A stretch of DNA of 45,637 nucleotides. It comes from Oscillospiraceae bacterium (GTDB lineage: Bacteria; Bacillota; Clostridia; Oscillospirales; CAG-272). The notes under the pieces are model-generated. The model was not told the origin of the DNA and did not search any database. It saw only the letters and a list, made by a program, of their open reading frames with translations. The translations under genes were made by a program, and so were the position numbers. Shown here one piece after another: positions 34,763 to 44,100 of the stretch. The stretch's first letter is position 1. Each line of letters begins with the position of its first letter. The stretch is taken from positions 1 to 45,637 of the forward strand of contig SVSB01000023.1 in assembly GCA_015064505.1 (NCBI GenBank). The letters are read 5' to 3'.

Positions 34763-37231
34763 ATGCGTCTTACCCATAGCAAGTTTTTCAACTACTCAAG
34801 AAGGGCTTTATCTCTTGTTCTTTCTTTGATGCTCATTCTTTCCGCTTTACTCACGGTTTCCTGTGATACGACTCCGGAGGTACCGGACGATACCGTTGCT
34901 ACCACGGATCCCTCCGCTTCCGTAACAGAGCCCGTTGAAAATAAGGACGACTACGTTTCTCCCCAAAGCGAGCTGGTATTCGCCACGCAGGACGGCGCGG
35001 GCGCGAAGGACGGAAAGTCTCCCGAGAACGCAGCTTCCTTTGCAGCGGCTCTCGGTATGACCAAAAAGCTTGGCGGCACGGTAGTTGTTTGCGGCGCAGT
35101 TGAGCTTGACCGCGAGTACTTCTTCCCTTCCAACGAAAAAGCCGTTACGATCACCTCCGTCTGGGACGGCGTTGACTACCGCGAGAGCGGCGCCAAGATA
35201 ACCCTCACGAGCGTTACCTCCTTCTACGGTGACTATGTTCTTAACAGTCTCCGCCTCGTTGCGGGAGCAAACGATCTTCTTCTCTGTTTCCAATACAACA
35301 ACGTAACCATCGGAGAGGACGTTGAGTGCGTCAAGGCGGCGGGCGTTTCCTCCGATATTGCCCTTATCTGCGGCTACAACGCACACTCCGCCGCTCATCG
35401 CAGTGAGCACGAGGTAAGCTGTGTTAAGGACGCGCAGGTCGTCGTCAAGTCCGGCACCTGGAAATACATCCGCGGCGGAAACCGCAGAATAAATACATCT
35501 TCCGCATTCGGCACTATAAACGAGGGAGTTACCTTCGTTATTAAGGTTGAGGGCGGCACCTACACCGCTTCAACGGGAACGGATATTTGCTCTGCTACCG
35601 GTATGAACAGCGTTGACGGCACCGTGTATATGGAAATCAGCGGCGGCGACTTCAAGGGTCCCTTCGCAGTTATCTCCAGAACGGGTAACAACTCCAATAA
35701 ATACGACGTGGCAATTGACGGTGACGTTACCGTTAAGATCACGGGAGGTACCTTCCGCGCACTTAATATCTCCGCCGCGCAGTCTACTTACGATAAAAAC
35801 GCGGTAACAAGAAACGCAAACGTTACCCTTTGCATAGCAGGCGGTGATTTCCTTGGCCGCAAGGCAACTGTCACAGGCGATTCCTCCGACAGATACAAGC
35901 TTATTATTGCCGACGAATGCGCTGATCTTATTACCGTAAAGTCCTTCAGAAACACCGAAAAGGGCACGGCGCTCTGCAACGCGATCACGGCGCCCGCTCT
36001 TAAGGATAACCGCGTAATTTACACCCAGCCTCCTTTCCCCGCAACCCCGCCCGTAACCGGAGAGATCACGCCCGAGGAGGAGCTGAAGCTTACGGACGAG
36101 GCAAAGACCAAGCTTGCCAGTGCAAGAAAGCTTTTTGAGCTTGACGGAAGCGATAAGTATGAAAAGCTCCGTACCCTTCGCGACCGCGACGACGAGTATA
36201 ATCTCAAAGCAGTTGAAAGCGTTAAGCTCGTTTCCCTGCTTACGGGTGAATACTCCATCAACAAGACGATCACCAACTATAACATAGCAGGCGCAGGCGG
36301 CGGATATATGATCGACTGCGGTGACTTCGTTCTTCTTGCGTTCGGTGATAACAACCCCGAGGGCGGTCTCGGCAAGCCCTGGCGCGCAAATTCCCTTGGA
36401 TTTACCACAGACTTTGATTATACTGACGGCCTTACCTTTGACGGCTTCTATCTTAACGATATCGGCGAATACGACGGTATGGCGAGCGAGTTCCTTCTTT
36501 CAGGACATACTGCGGGCGTTGAGGATTCCAAGATCCCCACGGGCGGTATCAAGATAGGCGACAAGCTCTACTTTGGTTATATGTCCGTACGCGAATGGAC
36601 GAACGATAACGCAGACGGAATCTGGCCCTGCAACTTCGGCGGACTTGCAATATCCTCCGATATGGGCCGCTCCTGGGAAACTCCCTCCGATCTCCGTTGG
36701 CCGGAGGAATCCAATCTCATGCAGCTTTATCCCGTTATTGACGGAGATTGGGTATACATCTTCGGAGTTCCGGGCGGCAGAAAGGGCGCGTGCAAAATAA
36801 TGCGCGTACGCACCGAGGATATCGAGAACTTTGCGGCTTACGAATATATGGTAGGCAGAGATGAAAACGGCAACGGCATTTTTGAAAGAGGCTACGAAGC
36901 TATGATGACCGATTTTGCGGCTATTGAAGCTTCCGTCGGCGGCGTTGGCGTTATGTACAACGAGTATCTTGGTGAATGGATGGTTATGTACTGCACTCCC
37001 GAGGCAGGCAGCATTCGTACCGGCAGTATCGTAATGCGCGTTGCAAAGTCCCTTGACGGCAAATGGTCCGATCCCGTGCTCGTAATGTCACAGTCAACCT
37101 ACGGCTCCGTATATGAGCCCCGTATATGCGCAAGATACGTAAGAGACGGCGGACAGAAGATGATGCTCATCTGTTCCCGTTGGAGCATCTATAATTCCCT
37201 TGTTTTTGAAATTGAGCTTTCCAAAGACTAA
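34763..37231 (+). CDS. DUF4185 lipoprotein with beta-helix module (822 aa)
   Basis: The N-terminal signal ends with a lipobox-like LLTVSC; the following Thr/Pro linker is short. Residues about 70-430 carry the shared module: a DGAGAKDGKSPENAASF entry, LGMTKKLGGTVVVCG, WDGVDYRESGAKITL, QYNNVTIGEDV, and INGG/ISGG rungs with GTWKYIRGGNRR. Residues about 500-820 match DUF4185: GGGYMIDCGDFVLLAFGDNN, PTGGIKIGDKLYFGYMSVR, SDMGRSWETP, YNEYLGEWMVMYCT. DUF4185 contains GH183 endo-D-arabinanases, so an extracellular arabinanase is possible. It starts with AAGGAG and is the first gene of the operon. Confidence 0.88.
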   Translation: MRLTHSKFFNYSRRALSLVLSLMLILSALLTVSCDTTPEVPDDTVATTDPSASVTEPVENKDDYVSPQSELVFATQDGAGAKDGKSPENAASFAAALGMTKKLGGTVVVCGAVELDREYFFPSNEKAVTITSVWDGVDYRESGAKITLTSVTSFYGDYVLNSLRLVAGANDLLLCFQYNNVTIGEDVECVKAAGVSSDIALICGYNAHSAAHRSEHEVSCVKDAQVVVKSGTWKYIRGGNRRINTSSAFGTINEGVTFVIKVEGGTYTASTGTDICSATGMNSVDGTVYMEISGGDFKGPFAVISRTGNNSNKYDVAIDGDVTVKITGGTFRALNISAAQSTYDKNAVTRNANVTLCIAGGDFLGRKATVTGDSSDRYKLIIADECADLITVKSFRNTEKGTALCNAITAPALKDNRVIYTQPPFPATPPVTGEITPEEELKLTDEAKTKLASARKLFELDGSDKYEKLRTLRDRDDEYNLKAVESVKLVSLLTGEYSINKTITNYNIAGAGGGYMIDCGDFVLLAFGDNNPEGGLGKPWRANSLGFTTDFDYTDGLTFDGFYLNDIGEYDGMASEFLLSGHTAGVEDSKIPTGGIKIGDKLYFGYMSVREWTNDNADGIWPCNFGGLAISSDMGRSWETPSDLRWPEESNLMQLYPVIDGDWVYIFGVPGGRKGACKIMRVRTEDIENFAAYEYMVGRDENGNGIFERGYEAMMTDFAAIEASVGGVGVMYNEYLGEWMVMYCTPEAGSIRTGSIVMRVAKSLDGKWSDPVLVMSQSTYGSVYEPRICARYVRDGGQKMMLICSRWSIYNSLVFEIELSKD

Positions 37232-37301
37232 ATAAATGATTGCGGGGCGTCAATGCCGCCCTAACAGCCTGATATAAGGCCGCAAGAAGGAGGAACGTCT
37301 T

Positions 37302-40193
37302 ATGATACGTTCTGCAAACAGCTGTTCAAGATCGCTTGGCGCATTCAGAGTATGCCTTATTATTGCTTTCGCTGCTTGTCTGCTCGTTGTGTCCTCCTGC
37401 GGTAAAAATCCCATAGACCCCCGGCCACCGGTGACGACGGTGCTCGTAACCACGGAGGCTCCAGTTACTACCGAGGCCCCAGTTACTACCGAGACTCCCG
37501 TTACTACGGAAGCTCCCGTCACTACCGAGACTCCCGTTACTACCGAGACTCCCGTTACTACGGAGGCTCCCGTTACTACGGAGGCTCCCGTAACTACCGA
37601 GGCTCCCGTAACTACCGAGGCTCCCGTAACTACCGAGGCTCCCGTAACTACCGAGGCTCCCGTTACTACCGAGGCTCCCGTTACTACCGAGGCTCCCGTA
37701 ACTACCGAGGCTCCCGTAACTACCGAGGCTCCCGTAACTACCGAGGCTCCCGTAACTACCGAGACTCCCGTTACTACGGAGGCTCCCGTTACTACCGAGG
37801 CTCCCGTTACCACAGCCCCGAACGACGAGGGTATCGACCTTCCCGTTGACGAATTCATTTACAAAAGAGACGTTTCCTTCGCGTCTGCCAAAGGAAGCGG
37901 CAAAAAGGATGGCTCTTCCCCTGCAGACGCAGCCACCCTTGCAGAGGCGCTTGGTATGACCAAGCACGGAGGTACCGTCGTAATTTGCGGTCCCGTTACT
38001 CTTGACCCGCGCGATACAATTTCCGCTGCACGCGTTGCGCAAACAAGCGCTGATTTCCCCGCAGCAGAGCGTTTTTCCTGCTTTTTCCCGTCTAACAAGG
38101 GCACCGTTACCATCACATCGGTTTATGACGGCGTTGATTACAGAAAGACCGCAGGAGCAAAGCTCACCCTTGTTACCGAGGTCGGCTTTTACGGCGATTA
38201 CGTTCTTGACGGGCTTAATATAATCGCAGGTGCATCGGATCTGGTAATTTATCTCGGATATAACAATATCACGGTTGGAAGCGACGTGATATGCTCCCGC
38301 GCTTCCGGTATAGCCAACGACATCGCTCTTGTTTGCGGAGTTAAGGGGCGCAATTCAGCATATGACAACGTATTTGAATGCAGCTGTCACAAGGATGCCG
38401 TAGTTACCGTTAATTCGGGAACGTGGAGGTACATACGGGGCGGAAACCGCCGTACGCAAACGTTATCCGTTTTCGGAACTATCGATAAAAACGTCAATTT
38501 TTCCGTTATCATAAACGGGGGCACGTTTACGGCAACGGGCGGAAAGGACCACAATTCCGTTACGGGTATGAACGGAGTTGAGGGCTCCGTGTATATGGAG
38601 ATAAACGGCGGCACTTTCGCCTCTCCGATATACGCGGTCTGCCGTTCCGGATCAAAAAAAGACGATATAACAACCTTGATCTCGGGAACGGTTACGTTAA
38701 AAATCAACGGCGGCACATTTAAGGATCGGAACGTTTACGCCGTGCAGCCCACCTCGGACAAGATTCCCCTTTCTCCCGGATCAAGGATCACGGTCTGCAT
38801 TACGGGCGGCAGCTTTCCCTCGGGCAGTGCATACGTTCAGGGCACTGACGATACAGAGTGCAACGTGATAATTCAAAACGGAATTTCGCTCTCGGTTATT
38901 GCGAGCAACGTAAATGCAAAAACCTACGACACGGCGCTTTGCAACAGCATAGTGGCACCCGAAATAAAAAACTCGACTCTCACCTACACTACTCCCCCGC
39001 TTTCGGACAAAAAGCCAACCACGGGTCCCATAACCGCCGCGGAGGAAAAACGCCTTACCGATGAGGCCAAGGAAAATCTGCAAAGCATAAGAAATATGAT
39101 CAATAAGAACGGTGCGGAAAAATACGCATCGTACCGCAAGCTTGATGATCCAACGGGTCAATATAATCTCAAAGCGGTTGAAAGCGTTAAGTTCATCTCC
39201 ATGCTCACTGCAGAATATTCCGATAACAAAACGATAACCAACTATAATATCGCAGGCGCAGGCGGCGGTTATATGATCGACTGCGGCGAGTACGTTCTGC
39301 TTGCATTCGGCGATAACAACTCCGAAGGTGGCCTTGGTGCGCCTTGGCGCGCAAACTCCCTTGGATACACCACGGATACGGATTATACCGACGGAATAAT
39401 CTTCGACGGCTTTTACCGTTCGGATATGGGCGAAAACGGCGGATATGCCGAAGAATTTCTTGCCTCTGCTTATGCGGAAGGCGCAGAAGCGTCAAAGATT
39501 CCTACGGGCGGCATAAAAATAGGCGACACGCTTTATTTCTGCTATATGTCCGTGCGCGGCTGGAAGCTGAACGACGGTCCAATCTGGCCCTGCAATTACG
39601 GAGGTATTGCAATATCCCGCGATATGGGCAGAAGCTGGGAGCTTCCCTCCGATCTGCGTTGGCCCGAGGAAAGCAACTTCGGCCAGCTCTATCCCGTTAT
39701 AAACGGAGACTACGTTTATATTTACGGAGTTCCCGGCGGAAGACGCGGCGCACTGAAGCTCATGCGAGTTCCGATAGACGAAATAGAAAACTTCTACGCC
39801 TACGAGTACCTTATTGGCAGAGAAAAGGACGGCACTCCCATATACGGCAGAGGATACGACGCCATGATGACGGATTACGCCATCGTTGAATCGGGCGTTG
39901 GCGGCGTTGGCGTTATGTATAACGAGTATCTTGAAGAATGGGTAATGATGTACTGCACCCCATTTGCGGGCGACATCAACTTCGGAAGCATCGTTATGAG
40001 AGTGGCAAAAAGCCCCGACGGGGTATGGTCCGAGCCTGCGCTTATAATGTCACAGGCATCCTTCGGCTCCGTTTACGAGCCCCGCATAAACCCCAAGTTC
40101 GTTACAGACGGCGGGCGTAAGATGATGATGATATGCTCCCGATCCAACGTTTATAATTCACTTGTTTTCGAGATCGAGATATCCAAAAAATAA
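37302..40193 (+). CDS. DUF4185 lipoprotein with long TEAPVT stalk (963 aa)
   Basis: The signal ends in the lipobox VVSSC, followed by a stalk of 20 perfect six-residue units of the type VTTEAP (residues 49-168). The shared module follows (about 185-600; LGMTKHGGTVVICGP, YDGVDYRKTAGAKL, GYNNITVGSDV, GTWRYIRGGNRR, INGGTF rungs), then DUF4185 (about 640-960; GGGYMIDCGEYVLLAFGDNN, SRDMGRSWELP, SVYEPRINPK). The start has AAGGAGG. It is a paralogue of the preceding gene, differing mainly in stalk length, which could hold the catalytic part farther from the membrane. No terminator separates them. Confidence 0.88.
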   Translation: MIRSANSCSRSLGAFRVCLIIAFAACLLVVSSCGKNPIDPRPPVTTVLVTTEAPVTTEAPVTTETPVTTEAPVTTETPVTTETPVTTEAPVTTEAPVTTEAPVTTEAPVTTEAPVTTEAPVTTEAPVTTEAPVTTEAPVTTEAPVTTEAPVTTETPVTTEAPVTTEAPVTTAPNDEGIDLPVDEFIYKRDVSFASAKGSGKKDGSSPADAATLAEALGMTKHGGTVVICGPVTLDPRDTISAARVAQTSADFPAAERFSCFFPSNKGTVTITSVYDGVDYRKTAGAKLTLVTEVGFYGDYVLDGLNIIAGASDLVIYLGYNNITVGSDVICSRASGIANDIALVCGVKGRNSAYDNVFECSCHKDAVVTVNSGTWRYIRGGNRRTQTLSVFGTIDKNVNFSVIINGGTFTATGGKDHNSVTGMNGVEGSVYMEINGGTFASPIYAVCRSGSKKDDITTLISGTVTLKINGGTFKDRNVYAVQPTSDKIPLSPGSRITVCITGGSFPSGSAYVQGTDDTECNVIIQNGISLSVIASNVNAKTYDTALCNSIVAPEIKNSTLTYTTPPLSDKKPTTGPITAAEEKRLTDEAKENLQSIRNMINKNGAEKYASYRKLDDPTGQYNLKAVESVKFISMLTAEYSDNKTITNYNIAGAGGGYMIDCGEYVLLAFGDNNSEGGLGAPWRANSLGYTTDTDYTDGIIFDGFYRSDMGENGGYAEEFLASAYAEGAEASKIPTGGIKIGDTLYFCYMSVRGWKLNDGPIWPCNYGGIAISRDMGRSWELPSDLRWPEESNFGQLYPVINGDYVYIYGVPGGRRGALKLMRVPIDEIENFYAYEYLIGREKDGTPIYGRGYDAMMTDYAIVESGVGGVGVMYNEYLEEWVMMYCTPFAGDINFGSIVMRVAKSPDGVWSEPALIMSQASFGSVYEPRINPKFVTDGGRKMMMICSRSNVYNSLVFEIEISKK
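37446..37805 (+). repeat. 18-bp minisatellite, 20 units, encoding VTTEAP stalk
   Basis: Exactly 20 in-frame 18-base units (GTNACTACNGAGRCTCCN type, encoding VTTEAP or VTTETP). Many are base-for-base identical, which favours slipped-strand changes in stalk length without frameshift. Confidence 0.95.
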
Positions 40194-40212
40194 CTTTCCA
40201 AAGGAGTAAGTT

Positions 40213-41118
40213 ATGCTGAATACGAATATTCTGTCACCGTACGTAAGAGCAGCCATACTTTCCACCTTGCGTCCCGGACTGCGAATTAAGGAACGCGCAC
40301 TGTTTGATTACGAGCTTATCTGGTTAAAGGAAGGAAGCTTTGAGCTCTCGATATACGGCAAAGAGTACGAGATCAAGCAAAATGATATAATTCTCATTCC
40401 TCCGGGTGTAAACCACATCATCAACGTGCCGGAAGACGCACCTGCGCCCCTCCATGCGCACATTCACTTTGACTGCGTATACACAGAGTACAGTCCATTA
40501 GCATACGTTTCTTATCAGAATCTCTGCGATTTCACAGAAGACGAGCTGCAGATGATCCAGCCGGACTTTTTTGAAGGAGAAATATCGTATCCCTATTTTG
40601 AGATCACAAACAAAAAGAAGCTGACCGCCTCCATAAACGAGGTTATTAAGCTCTGCCATACAAAGCCCGCCCTTTATCAGCTTGCCTGCAAAGAGCTTAT
40701 GACCGGCCTTATAAGATCTGTCATTCTCGATAATATTCCCGAGATCCGCACTCTTCACGATATTGATATGGATTTTATCGGAAGTATCAAAAGCTTTATA
40801 GATGCAAACTACCTCAACAGCAAGATCTCCCTCGATATGATCGCAGATCAGTTCCATTACAGCAAGTTCTACATTGCAAAGAAATTCCACGCCGCCTACG
40901 GTGTTTCACTTATCAAATACTGCAATTCACTCAGGCTTGAATACGCAAAGCAAAAGCTTGAGGAGGGGCTTCCTCCTTCCCTTGTGGGTGAGCTTTTGTT
41001 CTTCCCCGACGTTTATTCCTTCAGCAGGTTTTTCCGTATCCAATCGGGGATCTCACCATCGGCTTATATCGATTCACTTCAGATCAAGATCAAACCGCGT
41101 AACAGCGAAAAAAGGTGA
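40213..41118 (+). CDS. AraC-family transcriptional regulator with cupin sensor (301 aa)
   Basis: The N-terminal half is cupin-like (ELIWLKEGSFELSIYGKEYEIKQNDIILIPPGVNHII). The C-terminal half is a two-helix-turn-helix AraC domain (KISLDMIADQFHYSKFYIAKKFHAAYGVSLIKY, PSLVGELLFFPDVYSFSRFFRIQSGISPSAYI). AAGGAG is upstream. It lies between the DUF4185 lipoproteins and the large secreted protein, so it probably controls this locus in response to a sugar. A 7-base gap separates it from the next gene. Confidence 0.93.
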   Translation: MLNTNILSPYVRAAILSTLRPGLRIKERALFDYELIWLKEGSFELSIYGKEYEIKQNDIILIPPGVNHIINVPEDAPAPLHAHIHFDCVYTEYSPLAYVSYQNLCDFTEDELQMIQPDFFEGEISYPYFEITNKKKLTASINEVIKLCHTKPALYQLACKELMTGLIRSVILDNIPEIRTLHDIDMDFIGSIKSFIDANYLNSKISLDMIADQFHYSKFYIAKKFHAAYGVSLIKYCNSLRLEYAKQKLEEGLPPSLVGELLFFPDVYSFSRFFRIQSGISPSAYIDSLQIKIKPRNSEKR

Positions 41119-41125
41119 GGTGCTT

Positions 41126-44100
41126 ATGAGATCCAGGATACTATCCTCGTTGTTGGCAATATTCACGTTATTGTCTGCAATTCCTGCGATACCCGTTACC
41201 CCTGCATACGCCGCAGACGCCTCCCCCGTTATCTATATAAAGATGAACGGCGGTAGCGACTCAAACAGCGGCACCTCTGCCTCCGCTCCCGTGCAGACCA
41301 TCGTGGCCGCTTTTGATAAACTTGCTGCTATAGGAAAAGGCGGCACCGTTGTGCTTATGGACGGAGTCAATACCCGCACCTCATCATCCGGTAAGCTTAC
41401 AACGCTTGCCGATGCGGGCGGCCACGTTACCGTCACAGGCTGCTATAACGGCGTAAACTACAAGGAGCAAAACGACGCGCGCCTGATGCTTATAAACGGT
41501 CTGATCTTTCAGAATGACGTAACCTTCGACTATCTGACCTTCTTGCAGATAGCCGCCACGAATACGCGCACATTATACCTTAATCACAACGATCTTACCG
41601 TTACGGAAAACTGCGATACTTACGATTACGTTACGGGCGAGTCCTATGCAATCGGCGTTTGTCCTCCCATTGACAAGGATTCCCCTATCGCCAAGGGCAA
41701 CGGAAACCTCGTTATCGTTACGGGATACAAGGATACGAGCGCGTCCACCACTCCCGAGAGCTTCGGTGACCAGGTAATTACCCTTAACGGCGCTCAGTTC
41801 GGAGCTATCCACGTTGGAAACAAGTATTATACCACCTCCGCTATAACGGAGCAAACAAGAGCCGATACCGGAACTACCTGGATAAAGATCGGCAACGGCG
41901 TAGGTGTCAAAAAAGGAATCACGGCAACGCAGGAGCACACGAAGATAACGACCAACGTCCGTCTTCCCGACACAAGCGTATCGGTTATTCTTAACAAAGA
42001 CCTCAATGTTTCCGATTACGTAACCGTTCAGAATCCGGAGTACTTTGCAAGCAAGGGATCTTCGCTTAAGGATTATGAAGCAGACGGTATACGTGGTCCC
42101 GCCGTCGGCATATCTTACGATATCGATGTTCCGTGGGTAGATTCCGCGCCTGTTTCCGAGTTTGGTGTAGCGTTCAGACTTGCGGATTCCATTCCCTTCT
42201 CAACATTGAACGGAGCAAAAAGATCATACGCATATACTGACGCATCGGACGGATACAGAAATTACAGATACGAGTTCGGAAGCTCCACCGCAAGCTTCAA
42301 GGGCGTCCTCGTATATGACGAACAAAACGAGATCTCGGAGTACGATACGGATATAACCGCCTATCCTTACGCAATAGATAAGACCACAGGCTATGCCGTT
42401 GTGGGAGAAAATTACAAATTGAATCTCAAGGAGCTTTGTTACTTGATAAGCAAAAACGAGAACGCCCCGGAAAGCGATAAGGTACTGGCTGATGACATTA
42501 TCTTCAGAGCAGAAAATTTTGTTATAGAGAGATTCGCAACAGATCCCGTACCGAAGGCAACGGAAAGCACCGTTGTATACGTTTCCCAAGCAGGTGGCGG
42601 AAACGGACTTACACCGTCATCCACCGTAACCTTTGAGGAAGCACTGGGAATGACGAAGAACGTTGTTGCCAACACCGTGGTCATCGTCGTCACGGACGCG
42701 ATCACTCTTGACCCCGCAGATACCATTGATCAGAACAGAAACGATACCGGTGCCGTGAGCGCTGATTTTACCTACTACTTCCCTGCAAATAAGAGCAAGG
42801 TTATCATCACCTCTAATTACGGCGGAGTAAATTACAGAAAAGATCACGGAGCATCCATTACTCTCACAAGCGAGACCGCCTTCTACGGCGATTACACCAT
42901 CAAAAACACCGAGCTTATAAACGCAACCGATCTTAAGCTTTGTATGCAGTACAACAACGTGACCCTCGGCACAGGGCTTACCTGCACCATGGGCGCAAAC
43001 GCCACCAAGTATATCGATCTTGTCTGCGGCTATCACGCAGAACACTCCGCATTCAACACCGCAGAAACGGTCAGCTGCCGCGAGGATGCAAGGATAGAGA
43101 TACTCGGAGGCAAGTGGAATGGCTTTACCGCGGGCAACGTAACTCAGAACTGGCGTTCCGTATTTGGAAATATCTGCAAGGGTGCAACTCTCGTAGTAGA
43201 TATCGGTAACGCAAGCACCTCCGCATCCTTTAACTCGACAGACAGATACTATTTTGCGGTGGCGGGTCAGAACAACGTGGACGGAACCGTTTGCGTTAAC
43301 GTTAATAACGCAACCTTCGTAAGTTCAAACGCCATTACAGTGGTACAATATCTTATGAAGTACGATCCCATGATGTCCGATTATCACCCGGTCATCAACG
43401 GCAACGTAATTCTCAACATCAAGGGCGGCAGCTTCAAAACCAATAAGGTAGTAGCAGTTCCCTCGGCAGACTCCGCTAACTACGCTCCAAACGTGGGATC
43501 AAACGCTAAAATAAACGTAAACGTAATGGGCGGAACGTTCTACAGCGGAGCATTATCAACCACCAAACTTCAGATCACCGGAAGCGGCACGGCCACATCC
43601 GAGCTATACCTTGCAAGCGGCTTCACCGCTTCTTCAACGAGCGGAATCACAACAGTTCAGGCCCCAACGGCAGATCCCGTTCTTGATTACGCAAAAACAA
43701 CCTACGACGCTCCCCCGGTATACGACAAGGTTATAGTTGAGGGCCTGTTTGACCTTTCATCAGCAAGCAGCTCCGAGCTTGCTGACCTCCAGGCTTCCCT
43801 GCCTCCCTCCGATACGGCAAGCAGTCACCTGACTACAGTAAAGAAATATTACACGAATGCCAACAAGGATCTCACGCTGAGAGCAGATATGATGGTGCTT
43901 AACGACGATAATTACAATCTTACAAAGGTTGCAAACGTTGAGTTTATAACCATGCTCTCCGGCGAGTATTCAATAAACAAGACCTTCACTAACTACAACA
44001 TCGGCGCTTCGGGCGGCGGTTATATGGTAGACTGCGGCGACTTCGTGCTTATGGCATTCGGAGATACTGAGGGCGAAGCCTCCAACTCCGCAGATAAAAA

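Noticed and set aside
37446-37805. Repeat block considered as CRISPR
   Set aside because: Units are contiguous 18-base in-frame codons with no spacers, encoding VTTEAP.
37250-37858. 202-codon minus-strand frame of GASVVT repeats
   Set aside because: It is simply the antisense reading of the VTTEAP stalk.
40874-41125. N-terminal extension of the secreted DUF4185 protein into the regulator gene
   Set aside because: It overlaps the AraC gene in another frame, whereas ATG 41126 has an SD and begins a signal peptide.
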